From: G963668185 sp965237445
GTDB taxonomy: Bacteria; Chloroflexota; Dehalococcoidia; Lucifugimonadales; G963668185
Reading direction: 5' to 3'
Length of the DNA: 64,000 bases
Assembly (NCBI GenBank): GCA_965237445.1
Contig: OZ250142.1
Span: forward strand, 1,674,001 to 1,738,000
Shown: positions 43,461 through 50,550 of the stretch, one piece after another
How the letters are laid out: every line of letters starts with the position of its first letter
Position numbering within the stretch: the stretch's first letter is position 1
Program-made: the position numbers and the translations under genes
Notes under the pieces: generated by a model
The model's database searches: none
What the model was told of the DNA's origin: nothing
Seen by the model: only the letters and a program-made list of their open reading frames with translations

Positions 43461-44459
43461 ATGGCGACAATGTACTACGATGCCGACGCTGACATGTCCC
43501 TGCTCGAGGGCAGGACCGTAGGCGTTATCGGTTATGGAAGCCAGGGACACGCCCACGCGCTCAATCTCAAGGACAGCGGCGTGGACGTAGTGGTCGGCCT
43601 GTACGAGGGCAGCAAGAGCTGGGAGAAGGCCGAACAGGAGGGCCTCCGCGTTGCCCTTGTTGCAGACGCTTCGGAGGATTCGGACATCATCATGATGGTG
43701 CTTCCCGACCACTCGATGGCCGACATCTACGAGCAGTCCATCGAGCCTCACCTGCTGCCCGGCAAGACCCTCATGTTCGCGCACGGGTTCAACATCCATT
43801 ACAAGACGATCGTTCCGCCGGACACGGTCGACGTGTCTATGGTCGCGCCCAAGGCCCCCGGCCACCGCATGAGGGAGGTCTTCGTGCGCGGCTCCGGCGT
43901 GCCGGGCTTGCTCGCCGTGCACCAGGACGCGTCCGGCAGGGCGCACGACGTGGGCCTCGCGTACGCCAGGGGCGTGGGCTGCGCGCGCGCCGGCGTGCTC
44001 GACACCACGTTCAAAGAGGAGACGGAGACGGACCTGTTCGGTGAGCAGAGCGTTCTCTGCGGCGGCGTTACGGCGCTCATCAAGGCGGCATTCGACACGC
44101 TTGTCGAGGCTGGCTACCAACCTGAGTCGGCCTACTTCGAGTGCATGCACGAGCTCAAGCTCATCGTTGACCTGCTGTACCAGGGCGGCATGGAGTACAT
44201 GCGCTACTCTGTGAGCGACACGGCGGAGTACGGCGACTACTCGCGCGGGCCTCAGGTCATCGACGACCACGTCAAGGAAAACATGCGCAAGGTCCTGGCC
44301 GCCGTGCAGGACGGCAGCTTCGCCCGAGAGTGGATCGCCGAGAACGACGAGGGCCGGCCGCGCTTCAACCGGCTGCGCCGCGAAAACGCCGGCCACCAGA
44401 TCGAGGAAATCGGCAAAGAACTCCGCGGCATGATGAGCTTTCTGAAGGACGCAGACTAA
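43461..44459 (+). CDS. ilvC: Ketol-acid reductoisomerase
   Basis: 332 residues, class I length. Rossmann motif GYGSQGHAHALN (24-35), DHSMADIYE, and the metal-binding KEETETDLFGEQ and ECMHELKLIVDL segments are all present. It converts acetolactate to dihydroxyisovalerate in branched-chain synthesis. It lies 67 bases after ilvN and is likely in the same transcript. Confidence 0.96.
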   Translation: MATMYYDADADMSLLEGRTVGVIGYGSQGHAHALNLKDSGVDVVVGLYEGSKSWEKAEQEGLRVALVADASEDSDIIMMVLPDHSMADIYEQSIEPHLLPGKTLMFAHGFNIHYKTIVPPDTVDVSMVAPKAPGHRMREVFVRGSGVPGLLAVHQDASGRAHDVGLAYARGVGCARAGVLDTTFKEETETDLFGEQSVLCGGVTALIKAAFDTLVEAGYQPESAYFECMHELKLIVDLLYQGGMEYMRYSVSDTAEYGDYSRGPQVIDDHVKENMRKVLAAVQDGSFAREWIAENDEGRPRFNRLRRENAGHQIEEIGKELRGMMSFLKDAD

Positions 44460-44506
44460 CCACATGCGTTACTCATACCTCTGTTACCAGGAGTTAATCT
44501 CTGCTT

Positions 44507-44545
44507 CCTTTCCCTTGATGGGAGAGGACCGGGACGGGGGCTAAG
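44507..44545 (+). repeat. Dispersed repeat (cccttgatgggagagg), copy 1
   Basis: cctttcccttgatgggagag followed by gaccgggacggggg; the arms ctccc/gggag fold as a hairpin. Other copies are seen at 44923-44958, in part at 37727-37757, 45291-45320 and 63928-63953. Confidence 0.65.
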
Positions 44546-44977
44546 TTGGGAACGTTTAGCGTGCCGATAGAGATTGGAGACGTTGGAGGCGAGCGCTTCG
44601 AAGAGTTGGAGGCGTTGGTCGACACGGGAGCAACCACGACTGTAATTCCCGGCGGGACGCTGAGGCGCCTCGGCATCGTACCCACCAAGCGCGAGACGTT
44701 TGAGTACGCCGGGGGAAGTCGCGTCGAACTGGGCATGGCTGAAGCGAAGGCGCGCGTCGAAGGTCGTGAGACCACCACGTGGGTCATCTTTGGCGAAGAG
44801 GAATCAAGCGCCCTTCTCGGCGCGTACACCCTGGAGGGTGTGTTCCTTGGTGTCGATCCATACAGTCGCAGGCTCATTCCTGTGCAAGGCCTTCTGAAGC
44901 AAGCCCTGCGATGTTCTGCCCCCTCTCCCTTGATGGGAGAGGCCTGGGGTGAGGGTGTAGCCGGAGCGCAACGCTGA
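44546..44977 (+). CDS. Clan AA (retropepsin-like) aspartic protease-like protein
   Basis: 143 residues, TTG start. The active-site motif ALVDTGATTTVIP and the flap/second half (SSALLGAYTLEGVFLGVD) match single-domain clan AA proteases or related proteins that act as dimers. The last 20 residues (from PSPLMGEAWGEG) are encoded by the dispersed repeat at 44923-44958, so the original C-terminus was replaced. It is inserted between ilvC and leuA and overlaps the next gene by one base. Confidence 0.75.
   Translation: MGTFSVPIEIGDVGGERFEELEALVDTGATTTVIPGGTLRRLGIVPTKRETFEYAGGSRVELGMAEAKARVEGRETTTWVIFGEEESSALLGAYTLEGVFLGVDPYSRRLIPVQGLLKQALRCSAPSPLMGEAWGEGVAGAQR
44923..44958 (+). repeat. Dispersed repeat (cccttgatgggagagg), copy 2, inside a coding frame
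   Basis: ccctctcccttgatgggaga followed by ggcctggggtgagggtg. It supplies the end of the aspartic-protease-like frame. Confidence 0.7.
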
Positions 44978-45246
44978 TGCCCCCCGGAGACGCCGACAGG
45001 ATTCGGCAGTATCTGTGCCAGCAAGTCGAGATTGCGCGGAAAGCTGGCCAGACTAGCGTGACATTCCGCGCAGGGGACGTGAACGATGCTCTACATCTTC
45101 CGGGGCGCATCCCAAATGTATGCCAAGTCCTGGAAGGGAAGAAGTTCCCCGCTATGGCAGGTGTGGAACTCAATAGATGTGTTTACCGCCCGCCGTCAGG
45201 TCAGGGGGCCAACTTGGATCTTCAATTTAGGATTCTGCCGCTGTGA
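44977..45246 (+). CDS. Conserved small protein of unknown function
   Basis: 89 residues; its ATG shares a base with the preceding stop (TGATG). A segment VTFRAGDVNDALHLPGRIPNVCQVL recurs in small accessory proteins of unknown role (residues about 28-52). No catalytic motif is seen. With the protease-like gene it forms a two-gene accessory unit between ilvC and leuA; a toxin-antitoxin role is possible but unsupported. Confidence 0.6.
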   Translation: MPPGDADRIRQYLCQQVEIARKAGQTSVTFRAGDVNDALHLPGRIPNVCQVLEGKKFPAMAGVELNRCVYRPPSGQGANLDLQFRILPL

Positions 45247-45506
45247 ATTCCTTTGACTGCCTATTTTCTGAGGCAATGGCTCATCAAGGAGTCCCCGCTC
45301 TCACGATGGGAGAGGTTAAGGGTCAGAACGACAGGTAACCCGCAATGCAAGCGCCTAACACCAGCAACATCATGAAACACACGGAGGCATCGCGCGTAGC
45401 CCGCCGCGAAAGCCGGGCCTTAGCATGGCCCGGTGCGGCGGCCTGCGTCGCCCTTGGGAACTCAACGGCAACCGGATGACCGAGAGTTCCTCACAGGAGT
45501 AAGCAA
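45247..45506. other. Intergenic region before leuA
   Basis: 260 bases with a partial dispersed repeat (gctctcacgatgggagaggt, about 45299-45318). No T-box or leader peptide is recognised for leuA. Confidence 0.4.
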
Positions 45507-47069
45507 GTGACCACTCAAGACAAAGTAATGATTTTCGATACCACGCTCCGAGACGGCGAGCAGTCGGCAGGCGCCGGGCTCACCACCGAGGAGAAGCTGG
45601 AGATCGCGAAGCAGCTCGACCGCATGGGCGTCGACATCATTGAGGCCGGGTTCGCCGCAAGCTCGCCTGGCGACTTCGAGGCCGTCCGCAGGATCGCCGC
45701 CGAGGTTACGCGTCCCGTGATCTGCTCCCTCGCCCGCTGCGTCCCCGGAGACATCGATGCCGCTTGGGACGCGATCAAAGACGCGGAACGGCCCCGAATC
45801 CACGTCTTCCTCTCCAGTTCAGACATACAGATTCTCCACCAGCTTCGCAGCAACCGTGAGGACGTTATGGATCGGGCCGTGGCCGCCGTGGAACGGGCCA
45901 AGGGCTACTGCGACGACGTCGAGTTCTCTCCCATGGATGCCACGCGGACAGAGCCCGAGTATCTGTACAGGCTGCTAGAAGCGGCTATTGACGCCGGCGC
46001 CACCACGGTCAACATCCCGGACACCGTCGGCTACACGGTGCCGTCCGAGTTCACGGAGCTTCTGAAGGGCATTAAACGCAATGTGAAGAACATTGACAGG
46101 GCCGTTCTCAGCGTGCACTGCCACAACGACCTCGGCCTCGCGACCGCGAACAGCATTGCCGCCGTCGAGGCGGGCGCACGGCAGGTCGAGGGTTGCGTGA
46201 ACGGGCTCGGCGAGCGCGCCGGAAACGCCTCCATCGAAGAGGTCATCATGGGCCTCGAGACCAGGCAGGACATGCTAGGCGTCAGCACGAACATCGACAC
46301 GAGGCAGATCTATCCGAGTAGCCGGCTCGTCAGCGAAATCACCGGCTTCCCGGTCCAGCCCAACAAGGCAATTGTCGGCAACAACGCCTTCCGCCACGCC
46401 TCCGGCATCCACCAGGACGCCGTGCTCAAGGAGCGCACCACATTCGAGATCATGGAAGCCCAGTCGGTTGGCTGGCCCAGCAATTCCATCGTTCTCGGGA
46501 AGCTCAGTGGGCGCTCCGGCCTGCGGTCACGCCTGGAGGAGATGGGCTACGTCCTCTCCCAGGACGAACTGAACGAGGTGTTCGCTGACTTCAAGAACCT
46601 CGCGGACCGCAAGCGCGAAGTCACAGACGCCGATCTCGAAGTCCTGATGTCGACTCGCAGGAGAATGGAGTACGAGCCGTCCATCTACGAACTGGAGCGT
46701 GTGCAGGTCTCGTGCGGCAACCACGAGGTCCCTACTGCAACAGTCTCCCTGAAGGACCCTGACGGCAGCGTGATGACCGACGCCGCGACTGGTACGGGGC
46801 CGGTAGATTCAGTCTACAAGGCGATCAACAGGATCGTGGGAGTTCCGAACACTCTCACTGAATTCACCGTGAACGCCGTCACGGAGGGGATTGACGCACT
46901 TGGGCGCGTCACAATACGTATAGAAAAGAACGGCATCATTTACGTCGGCCGAGGCTCGGACGTAGACATCATTGTGGCCAGCGCCAAGGCGTACATGAGT
47001 GCGCTGAACAGGCTGCTAGCGAAAGAGGGAGTCCAACGGGCGGTCGCCCCATCCGGACAGGACGATTAG
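45507..47069 (+). CDS. leuA: 2-isopropylmalate synthase
   Basis: 520 residues, GTG start with CAGGAG upstream. DRE-TIM metallolyase: FDTTLRDGEQS at the N-terminus, the HCHNDLGLATAN metal site, and GNNAFRHASGIHQD. The C-terminal regulatory domain for leucine feedback is present, so it is a full-length LeuA. It condenses acetyl-CoA with 2-ketoisovalerate, the first leucine-specific step. leuC follows after 56 bases. Confidence 0.95.
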   Translation: MTTQDKVMIFDTTLRDGEQSAGAGLTTEEKLEIAKQLDRMGVDIIEAGFAASSPGDFEAVRRIAAEVTRPVICSLARCVPGDIDAAWDAIKDAERPRIHVFLSSSDIQILHQLRSNREDVMDRAVAAVERAKGYCDDVEFSPMDATRTEPEYLYRLLEAAIDAGATTVNIPDTVGYTVPSEFTELLKGIKRNVKNIDRAVLSVHCHNDLGLATANSIAAVEAGARQVEGCVNGLGERAGNASIEEVIMGLETRQDMLGVSTNIDTRQIYPSSRLVSEITGFPVQPNKAIVGNNAFRHASGIHQDAVLKERTTFEIMEAQSVGWPSNSIVLGKLSGRSGLRSRLEEMGYVLSQDELNEVFADFKNLADRKREVTDADLEVLMSTRRRMEYEPSIYELERVQVSCGNHEVPTATVSLKDPDGSVMTDAATGTGPVDSVYKAINRIVGVPNTLTEFTVNAVTEGIDALGRVTIRIEKNGIIYVGRGSDVDIIVASAKAYMSALNRLLAKEGVQRAVAPSGQDD

Positions 47070-47125
47070 CCGCGAGCCGGGAGCCTCTGACACAGAAGCA
47101 GTCCGCGCAGGAGGAATGTGAGCGT

Positions 47126-48526
47126 ATGCCCCCGAGAACGATGTTCGAGAAGGTCTGGGACGCTCATGTCATCCACGAGGCTCCCGGCGAACCGGCTCTG
47201 CTGTATGTGGACCTGCACCTGGTGCACGAGGTTACGTCGCCTCAGGCATTCGACGGCCTCAGGATGGCCGGCAGGCGCGTCAGGCGTACGGACCTGACCA
47301 TAGCCACGGCGGACCACAACGTACCAACTGCCGGCCGGTCTCATCCCATCAGGGACGAGATCGCCCGCAAGCAGCTTGAGGCCCTGTCGCGGAACTGCGA
47401 AGAGTTCGGCGTAACGCTGTACGACATGAACAGTCCCTTGCAGGGCATCGTGCACATAATTGCCCCTGAACAGGGACGCACGCACCCCGGCACGATCGTC
47501 GTCTGCGGAGATAGTCATACTTCCACGCACGGCGCATTCGGCGCCTTCGCGATGGGCATAGGCACCTCAGAAGTCGAGCACGTGCTCGCCACCCAGACTC
47601 TGAGACTGCCCAAGCCAAAGACGATGCTGATAGACGTCAAGGGCAGCTTGCCGTTTGGCGTCACTCCTAAGGACCTTGTCCTGGGCATCATCGGCAAAAT
47701 TGGAATCGGCGGGGGTGCCGGTCACGTGATCGAGTACGCGGGCGAGGCAGTGCGGTCGATGACCATGGAAGGCCGCATGACCGTGTGCAACATGTCGATC
47801 GAAGCCGGTGCGCGGGCTGGCATGGTCGCGCCGGACGACACAACGTTCGACTACCTCAAGGGCCGCACCCACGCGCCTAAGGGCGAGGACTTCGACAGCG
47901 CTGTTGATGTGTGGAGGGGCCTTGCGTCCGATCCAGGAGCAGTCTTCGACCGGACGGTCGAGATCGACGCCTCGGACCTCGAGCCTTTCGTCACGTGGGG
48001 CACGAACCCTGGAATGGTCGTACCCGTGACCGATCGTGTTCCTGACCCGTCATCTTTCGAGTCCGCGGCCGATCGCGAGGCGGCGGAACGTGCGCTGGAG
48101 TACATGGCGCTGGAGCCGAACACGCCCGTTCAGGAGATCGAGATCGACCGCGTGTTCCTCGGCTCCTGCACCAACTCGCGCATCGAAGACCTCCGCAACG
48201 CCGCCGAGGTGGTCAAGGGCCGCAAGGTCAGCGACCGCGTGTATGCCATGGCCGTGCCCGGCTCGTTCGCGGTGAAGGCCCAGGCCGAGGCGGAGGGTCT
48301 GGACGGCATATTCAGGGATGCCGGCTTCGACTGGCGCGACGCTGGCTGCTCTATGTGCCTGGGTATGAACCCGGACATCCTCCAGCCCGGCGAGCGTTGT
48401 GCGTCAACCTCAAACCGAAACTTCGAGGGTAGACAGGGCAAGGGAGGCCGCACTCACCTCGTCAGCCCGCAGATGGCCGCCGCCGCCGCCATTTCGGGAC
48501 ACTTCGTTGACATCAGGGAGTGGTGA
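47126..48526 (+). CDS. leuC: 3-isopropylmalate dehydratase large subunit
   Basis: 466 residues, the standard LeuC length. [4Fe-4S] cluster cysteines appear in GSCTNSRIEDL and SMCLGMNPD. GDSHTSTHGAFGA is the aconitase-family active-site stretch. The small subunit leuD normally follows directly; here a DUF4258/YgiT pair of about 540 bases lies between them. The next gene overlaps its stop by 7 bases. Confidence 0.95.
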   Translation: MPPRTMFEKVWDAHVIHEAPGEPALLYVDLHLVHEVTSPQAFDGLRMAGRRVRRTDLTIATADHNVPTAGRSHPIRDEIARKQLEALSRNCEEFGVTLYDMNSPLQGIVHIIAPEQGRTHPGTIVVCGDSHTSTHGAFGAFAMGIGTSEVEHVLATQTLRLPKPKTMLIDVKGSLPFGVTPKDLVLGIIGKIGIGGGAGHVIEYAGEAVRSMTMEGRMTVCNMSIEAGARAGMVAPDDTTFDYLKGRTHAPKGEDFDSAVDVWRGLASDPGAVFDRTVEIDASDLEPFVTWGTNPGMVVPVTDRVPDPSSFESAADREAAERALEYMALEPNTPVQEIEIDRVFLGSCTNSRIEDLRNAAEVVKGRKVSDRVYAMAVPGSFAVKAQAEAEGLDGIFRDAGFDWRDAGCSMCLGMNPDILQPGERCASTSNRNFEGRQGKGGRTHLVSPQMAAAAAISGHFVDIREW

Positions 48527-48831
48527 CGGGATCTGGACAAGACAGACTTTCCGGCGGCCGCCTGTTCTTCAGTGCACACGCACTTCGGCGGATGTTCCAA
48601 AGAGGGTTCAATTCGTGGGAGGTCTACGAAGTAGCCAGTAGAGGCGAGGTCATAGAGGAGTATCCAGACGATGCTCCCTACCCCAGCAAGTTGCTGCTTG
48701 GGTGGGTAGGTTCCCGTCCCGTTCATTTGGTGCTGGCCAGCGACATGCTGGAAGATGTACATATCGTAGTTACTTTGTACGAACCGGATGTAACAAGATG
48801 GGGGCTGGGATTTACGAGGAGGATGGAATGA
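48520..48831 (+). CDS. DUF4258 protein, likely toxin
   Basis: 103 residues. DUF4258 features: FSAHALRRMFQRGFNSWEV, then EEYPDDAPYPSKLLLG and the terminal beta strands. DUF4258 proteins are often coupled to YgiT-type zinc-finger antitoxins, as here (ATGA overlap). The fold is related to RelE/MqsR-like toxins. The gene is inserted into the leuCD operon. Confidence 0.8.
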   Translation: MVTGSGQDRLSGGRLFFSAHALRRMFQRGFNSWEVYEVASRGEVIEEYPDDAPYPSKLLLGWVGSRPVHLVLASDMLEDVHIVVTLYEPDVTRWGLGFTRRME

Positions 48832-49055
48832 AGTGTGTAATTTGCAAACATGGCGAAACGAGTCCTGGTCTCGCGACACTGACGTTCACCCGGGAATCGA
48901 CCACGCTTGTTGTCAAGGATGTTCCTGCTTCAGTATGCGAAAATTGCGGTGAGGAGTACGTTGAGTCGGAGATCACAGCAGACTTGCTTGATTCTGCCGA
49001 GAACGCGGCCAGGAATGGCGTCCAAGTCGAAGTTCGGAGTTATTCGGCCGCCTGA
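48828..49055 (+). CDS. YgiT/MqsA-type zinc-finger antitoxin
   Basis: 75 residues with two CxxC pairs (CVIC at 3-6 and CENC at about 37-40) that bind zinc, as in the N-terminal domain of MqsA. The HTH domain of full MqsA is missing. It overlaps the DUF4258 gene by four bases and ends 57 bases before leuD. Confidence 0.83.
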   Translation: MKCVICKHGETSPGLATLTFTRESTTLVVKDVPASVCENCGEEYVESEITADLLDSAENAARNGVQVEVRSYSAA

Positions 49056-49112
49056 AAGAGTTACCCACAAATTCGCCCTGTAACTCAAACTCATCCGGGA
49101 GTCTTCAACATC

Positions 49113-49724
49113 ATGGAACCCTTCGTCAGACTGAGCGGCATCGTTGCCGCGATTGACCGAGTCAACGTGGACACGGACCAGATCATCCCAAAGCAGTTCC
49201 TCAAACGAATCGAGAGGACCGGCTTCGGCCAGTTCCTCTTCCACAGCTGGAGGTTCAATGAGGACGGTTCGCCCAACCCGAACTTCGAGCTGAACCGGCC
49301 CGGATACGAGGGCGCTTCCATTCTGGTGGCTGGCCGAAATTTCGGCACCGGCTCATCCCGTGAGCACGCACCCTGGGCCCTCCTGGACTACGGCTTCCGG
49401 TGTGTAATCGCCTCCAGCTTTGCTGACATCTTCTACAACAACTGCTTCCAGAACGGCATCCTCCCCATCGTCCTGCCTGAGAGTGTGGTGCGGCGAATCA
49501 TTGACAGTGCTGCCGCAAACCCCGGCTACAGGCTGTCCGTCGATCTGGAAGAGATGCGCGTGTGGGACGAAGACGAAGAGGTTGTGGAGTCGTTTAGCGT
49601 GGAGCCGTTCCGCAGGCATTCCCTCCTGAACGGCCTCGACGACATCGGCCTGACCCTGCAGAAGGAAGAGAACATCGAGGCGTTCGAGTCCCGCCGCAAC
49701 CGGCACGGCGGAGTGCTCGTCTGA
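49113..49724 (+). CDS. leuD: 3-isopropylmalate dehydratase small subunit
   Basis: 203 residues. Aconitase swivel domain: DTDQIIPKQFLKRI, RNFGTGSSREHAPWALLDYGF and a LeuD-type end (RRNRHGGVLV). It completes the isomerase for leucine synthesis with LeuC. The last 60 bases and the sequence after the stop recur, diverged, at 50492-50550 beyond the HicAB pair. Confidence 0.95.
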   Translation: MEPFVRLSGIVAAIDRVNVDTDQIIPKQFLKRIERTGFGQFLFHSWRFNEDGSPNPNFELNRPGYEGASILVAGRNFGTGSSREHAPWALLDYGFRCVIASSFADIFYNNCFQNGILPIVLPESVVRRIIDSAAANPGYRLSVDLEEMRVWDEDEEVVESFSVEPFRRHSLLNGLDDIGLTLQKEENIEAFESRRNRHGGVLV

Positions 49725-49750
49725 GCCGCCCGCGACCCGCATTCTCTTAG
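49691..49750 (+). repeat. leuD 3' end, left copy of a flanking direct repeat
   Basis: From ccgccgcaaccggcacgg to ctcttag. It aligns at about 80 percent with 50492-50550. Both copies encode RR-R-GGVLV plus TGA followed by gccgcccg. Confidence 0.8.
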
Positions 49751-49906
49751 CAGGCCGGAGGCGTCGCATACATTTCTTGTAATTGAAGAAGTGGGTGTGC
49801 GTACTCACCTAATCCTGACCTGGTACAGCAAAACTAGGGCTTATGTGTGACTTTGGGAAGAGCCGGATGTTGACAATAACATAAGTGTTGTGCATGGTGT
49901 AAGTAG

Positions 49907-50095
49907 ATGAACACAGGCGAGCTTCGGCGCTGGCTGAGAAAGCGTGGCTGTACTTTTCACACCCACAAGGGAGGCAGCGGACATCTTACCGTTAGGCTCG
50001 GAGACCTCACAACGCAGCTGCCGGTGCACGGAGGCCGCAAGGAATTGGGTAAGGGTCTCGTTGCGAAGATAATGAAAGACTTGGGGTTGAACTGA
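49907..50095 (+). CDS. hicA: HicA-type mRNA interferase toxin
   Basis: 62 residues with the HicA double-stranded-RNA-binding-like fold: ELRRWLRKRGCTFHTHKGGSGH carries the catalytic His, then TVRLGDLTTQLPVHGG and the terminal GLVAKIMKDLGL. It cleaves mRNA when free. One-base overlap (TGATG) with hicB. Confidence 0.9.
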   Translation: MNTGELRRWLRKRGCTFHTHKGGSGHLTVRLGDLTTQLPVHGGRKELGKGLVAKIMKDLGLN

Positions 50096-50550
50096 TGCTT
50101 GCCTATCCAGTATCACTAGAAGACGATGATGGGACCGTGCTTGCGACTTCTCCCAACTTCCCGGAGTTGACCACCTTCGGGGACGACAGCGAGGAAGCCA
50201 TCGCGCGCTCTGTCCACGCATTGGAAGAGGCCATAGCCGCCCGCATTCACGACCGCAAAGACATCCCTCAACCGTCTCATGGCGAGCACTTCGCCGTATT
50301 GCCTACGCTGACTTCCGTAAAAGTGATGCTCTACCAGGGTATGCGAGACCAGGGAATTGGCAAGGCTGAACTGGCTCGGCGCTTGGGATGGCACATGCCT
50401 CAGGTGGACCGAGTGCTGGACGTTCAACACCGCTCCCGACTGGACATGATGGACGCTGCTCTTGGAGCCATTGGAAGGCGTCTTCATGTGACCGCCGCAG
50501 CCGCTACGGAGGCGTGCTCGTCTGAGCCGCCCGTCGCTCGCATACTCTAG
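50095..50550 (+). CDS. hicB: HicB-type antitoxin with HTH
   Basis: 151 residues. N-terminal HicB fold (YPVSLEDDDGTVLATSPNFPELTTFGDDSEEA is residues 4-34) and a C-terminal HTH (GIGKAELARRLGWHMPQVDRVL). The last about 19 residues (from roughly AAAATEACSSEPP) are read out of frame from a diverged copy of the leuD tail. The protein therefore probably gained its C-terminus when the pair inserted. It blocks HicA and represses the operon. Confidence 0.9.
   Translation: MLAYPVSLEDDDGTVLATSPNFPELTTFGDDSEEAIARSVHALEEAIAARIHDRKDIPQPSHGEHFAVLPTLTSVKVMLYQGMRDQGIGKAELARRLGWHMPQVDRVLDVQHRSRLDMMDAALGAIGRRLHVTAAAATEACSSEPPVARIL
50492..50550 (+). pseudogene. Detached, diverged leuD 3' end overlapping hicB
   Basis: In the leuD frame it reads RRSRYGGVLV then TGA (50523-50525), against RRNRHGGVLV in the intact gene. 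The similarity continues about 25 bases past the stop. Changes are silent or conservative, as expected for a homologous tail from a related genome. Confidence 0.8.

Noticed and set aside
45247..45506. T-box or leader-peptide attenuator for leuA
   Set aside because: No T-box core (gggtggtaccgcg-like), no Leu-rich short frame and no terminator hairpin were found.
49080..49106. Detached leuC tail before leuD
   Set aside because: Only about 12 of 16 bases match and only four codons are involved; chance similarity cannot be excluded.
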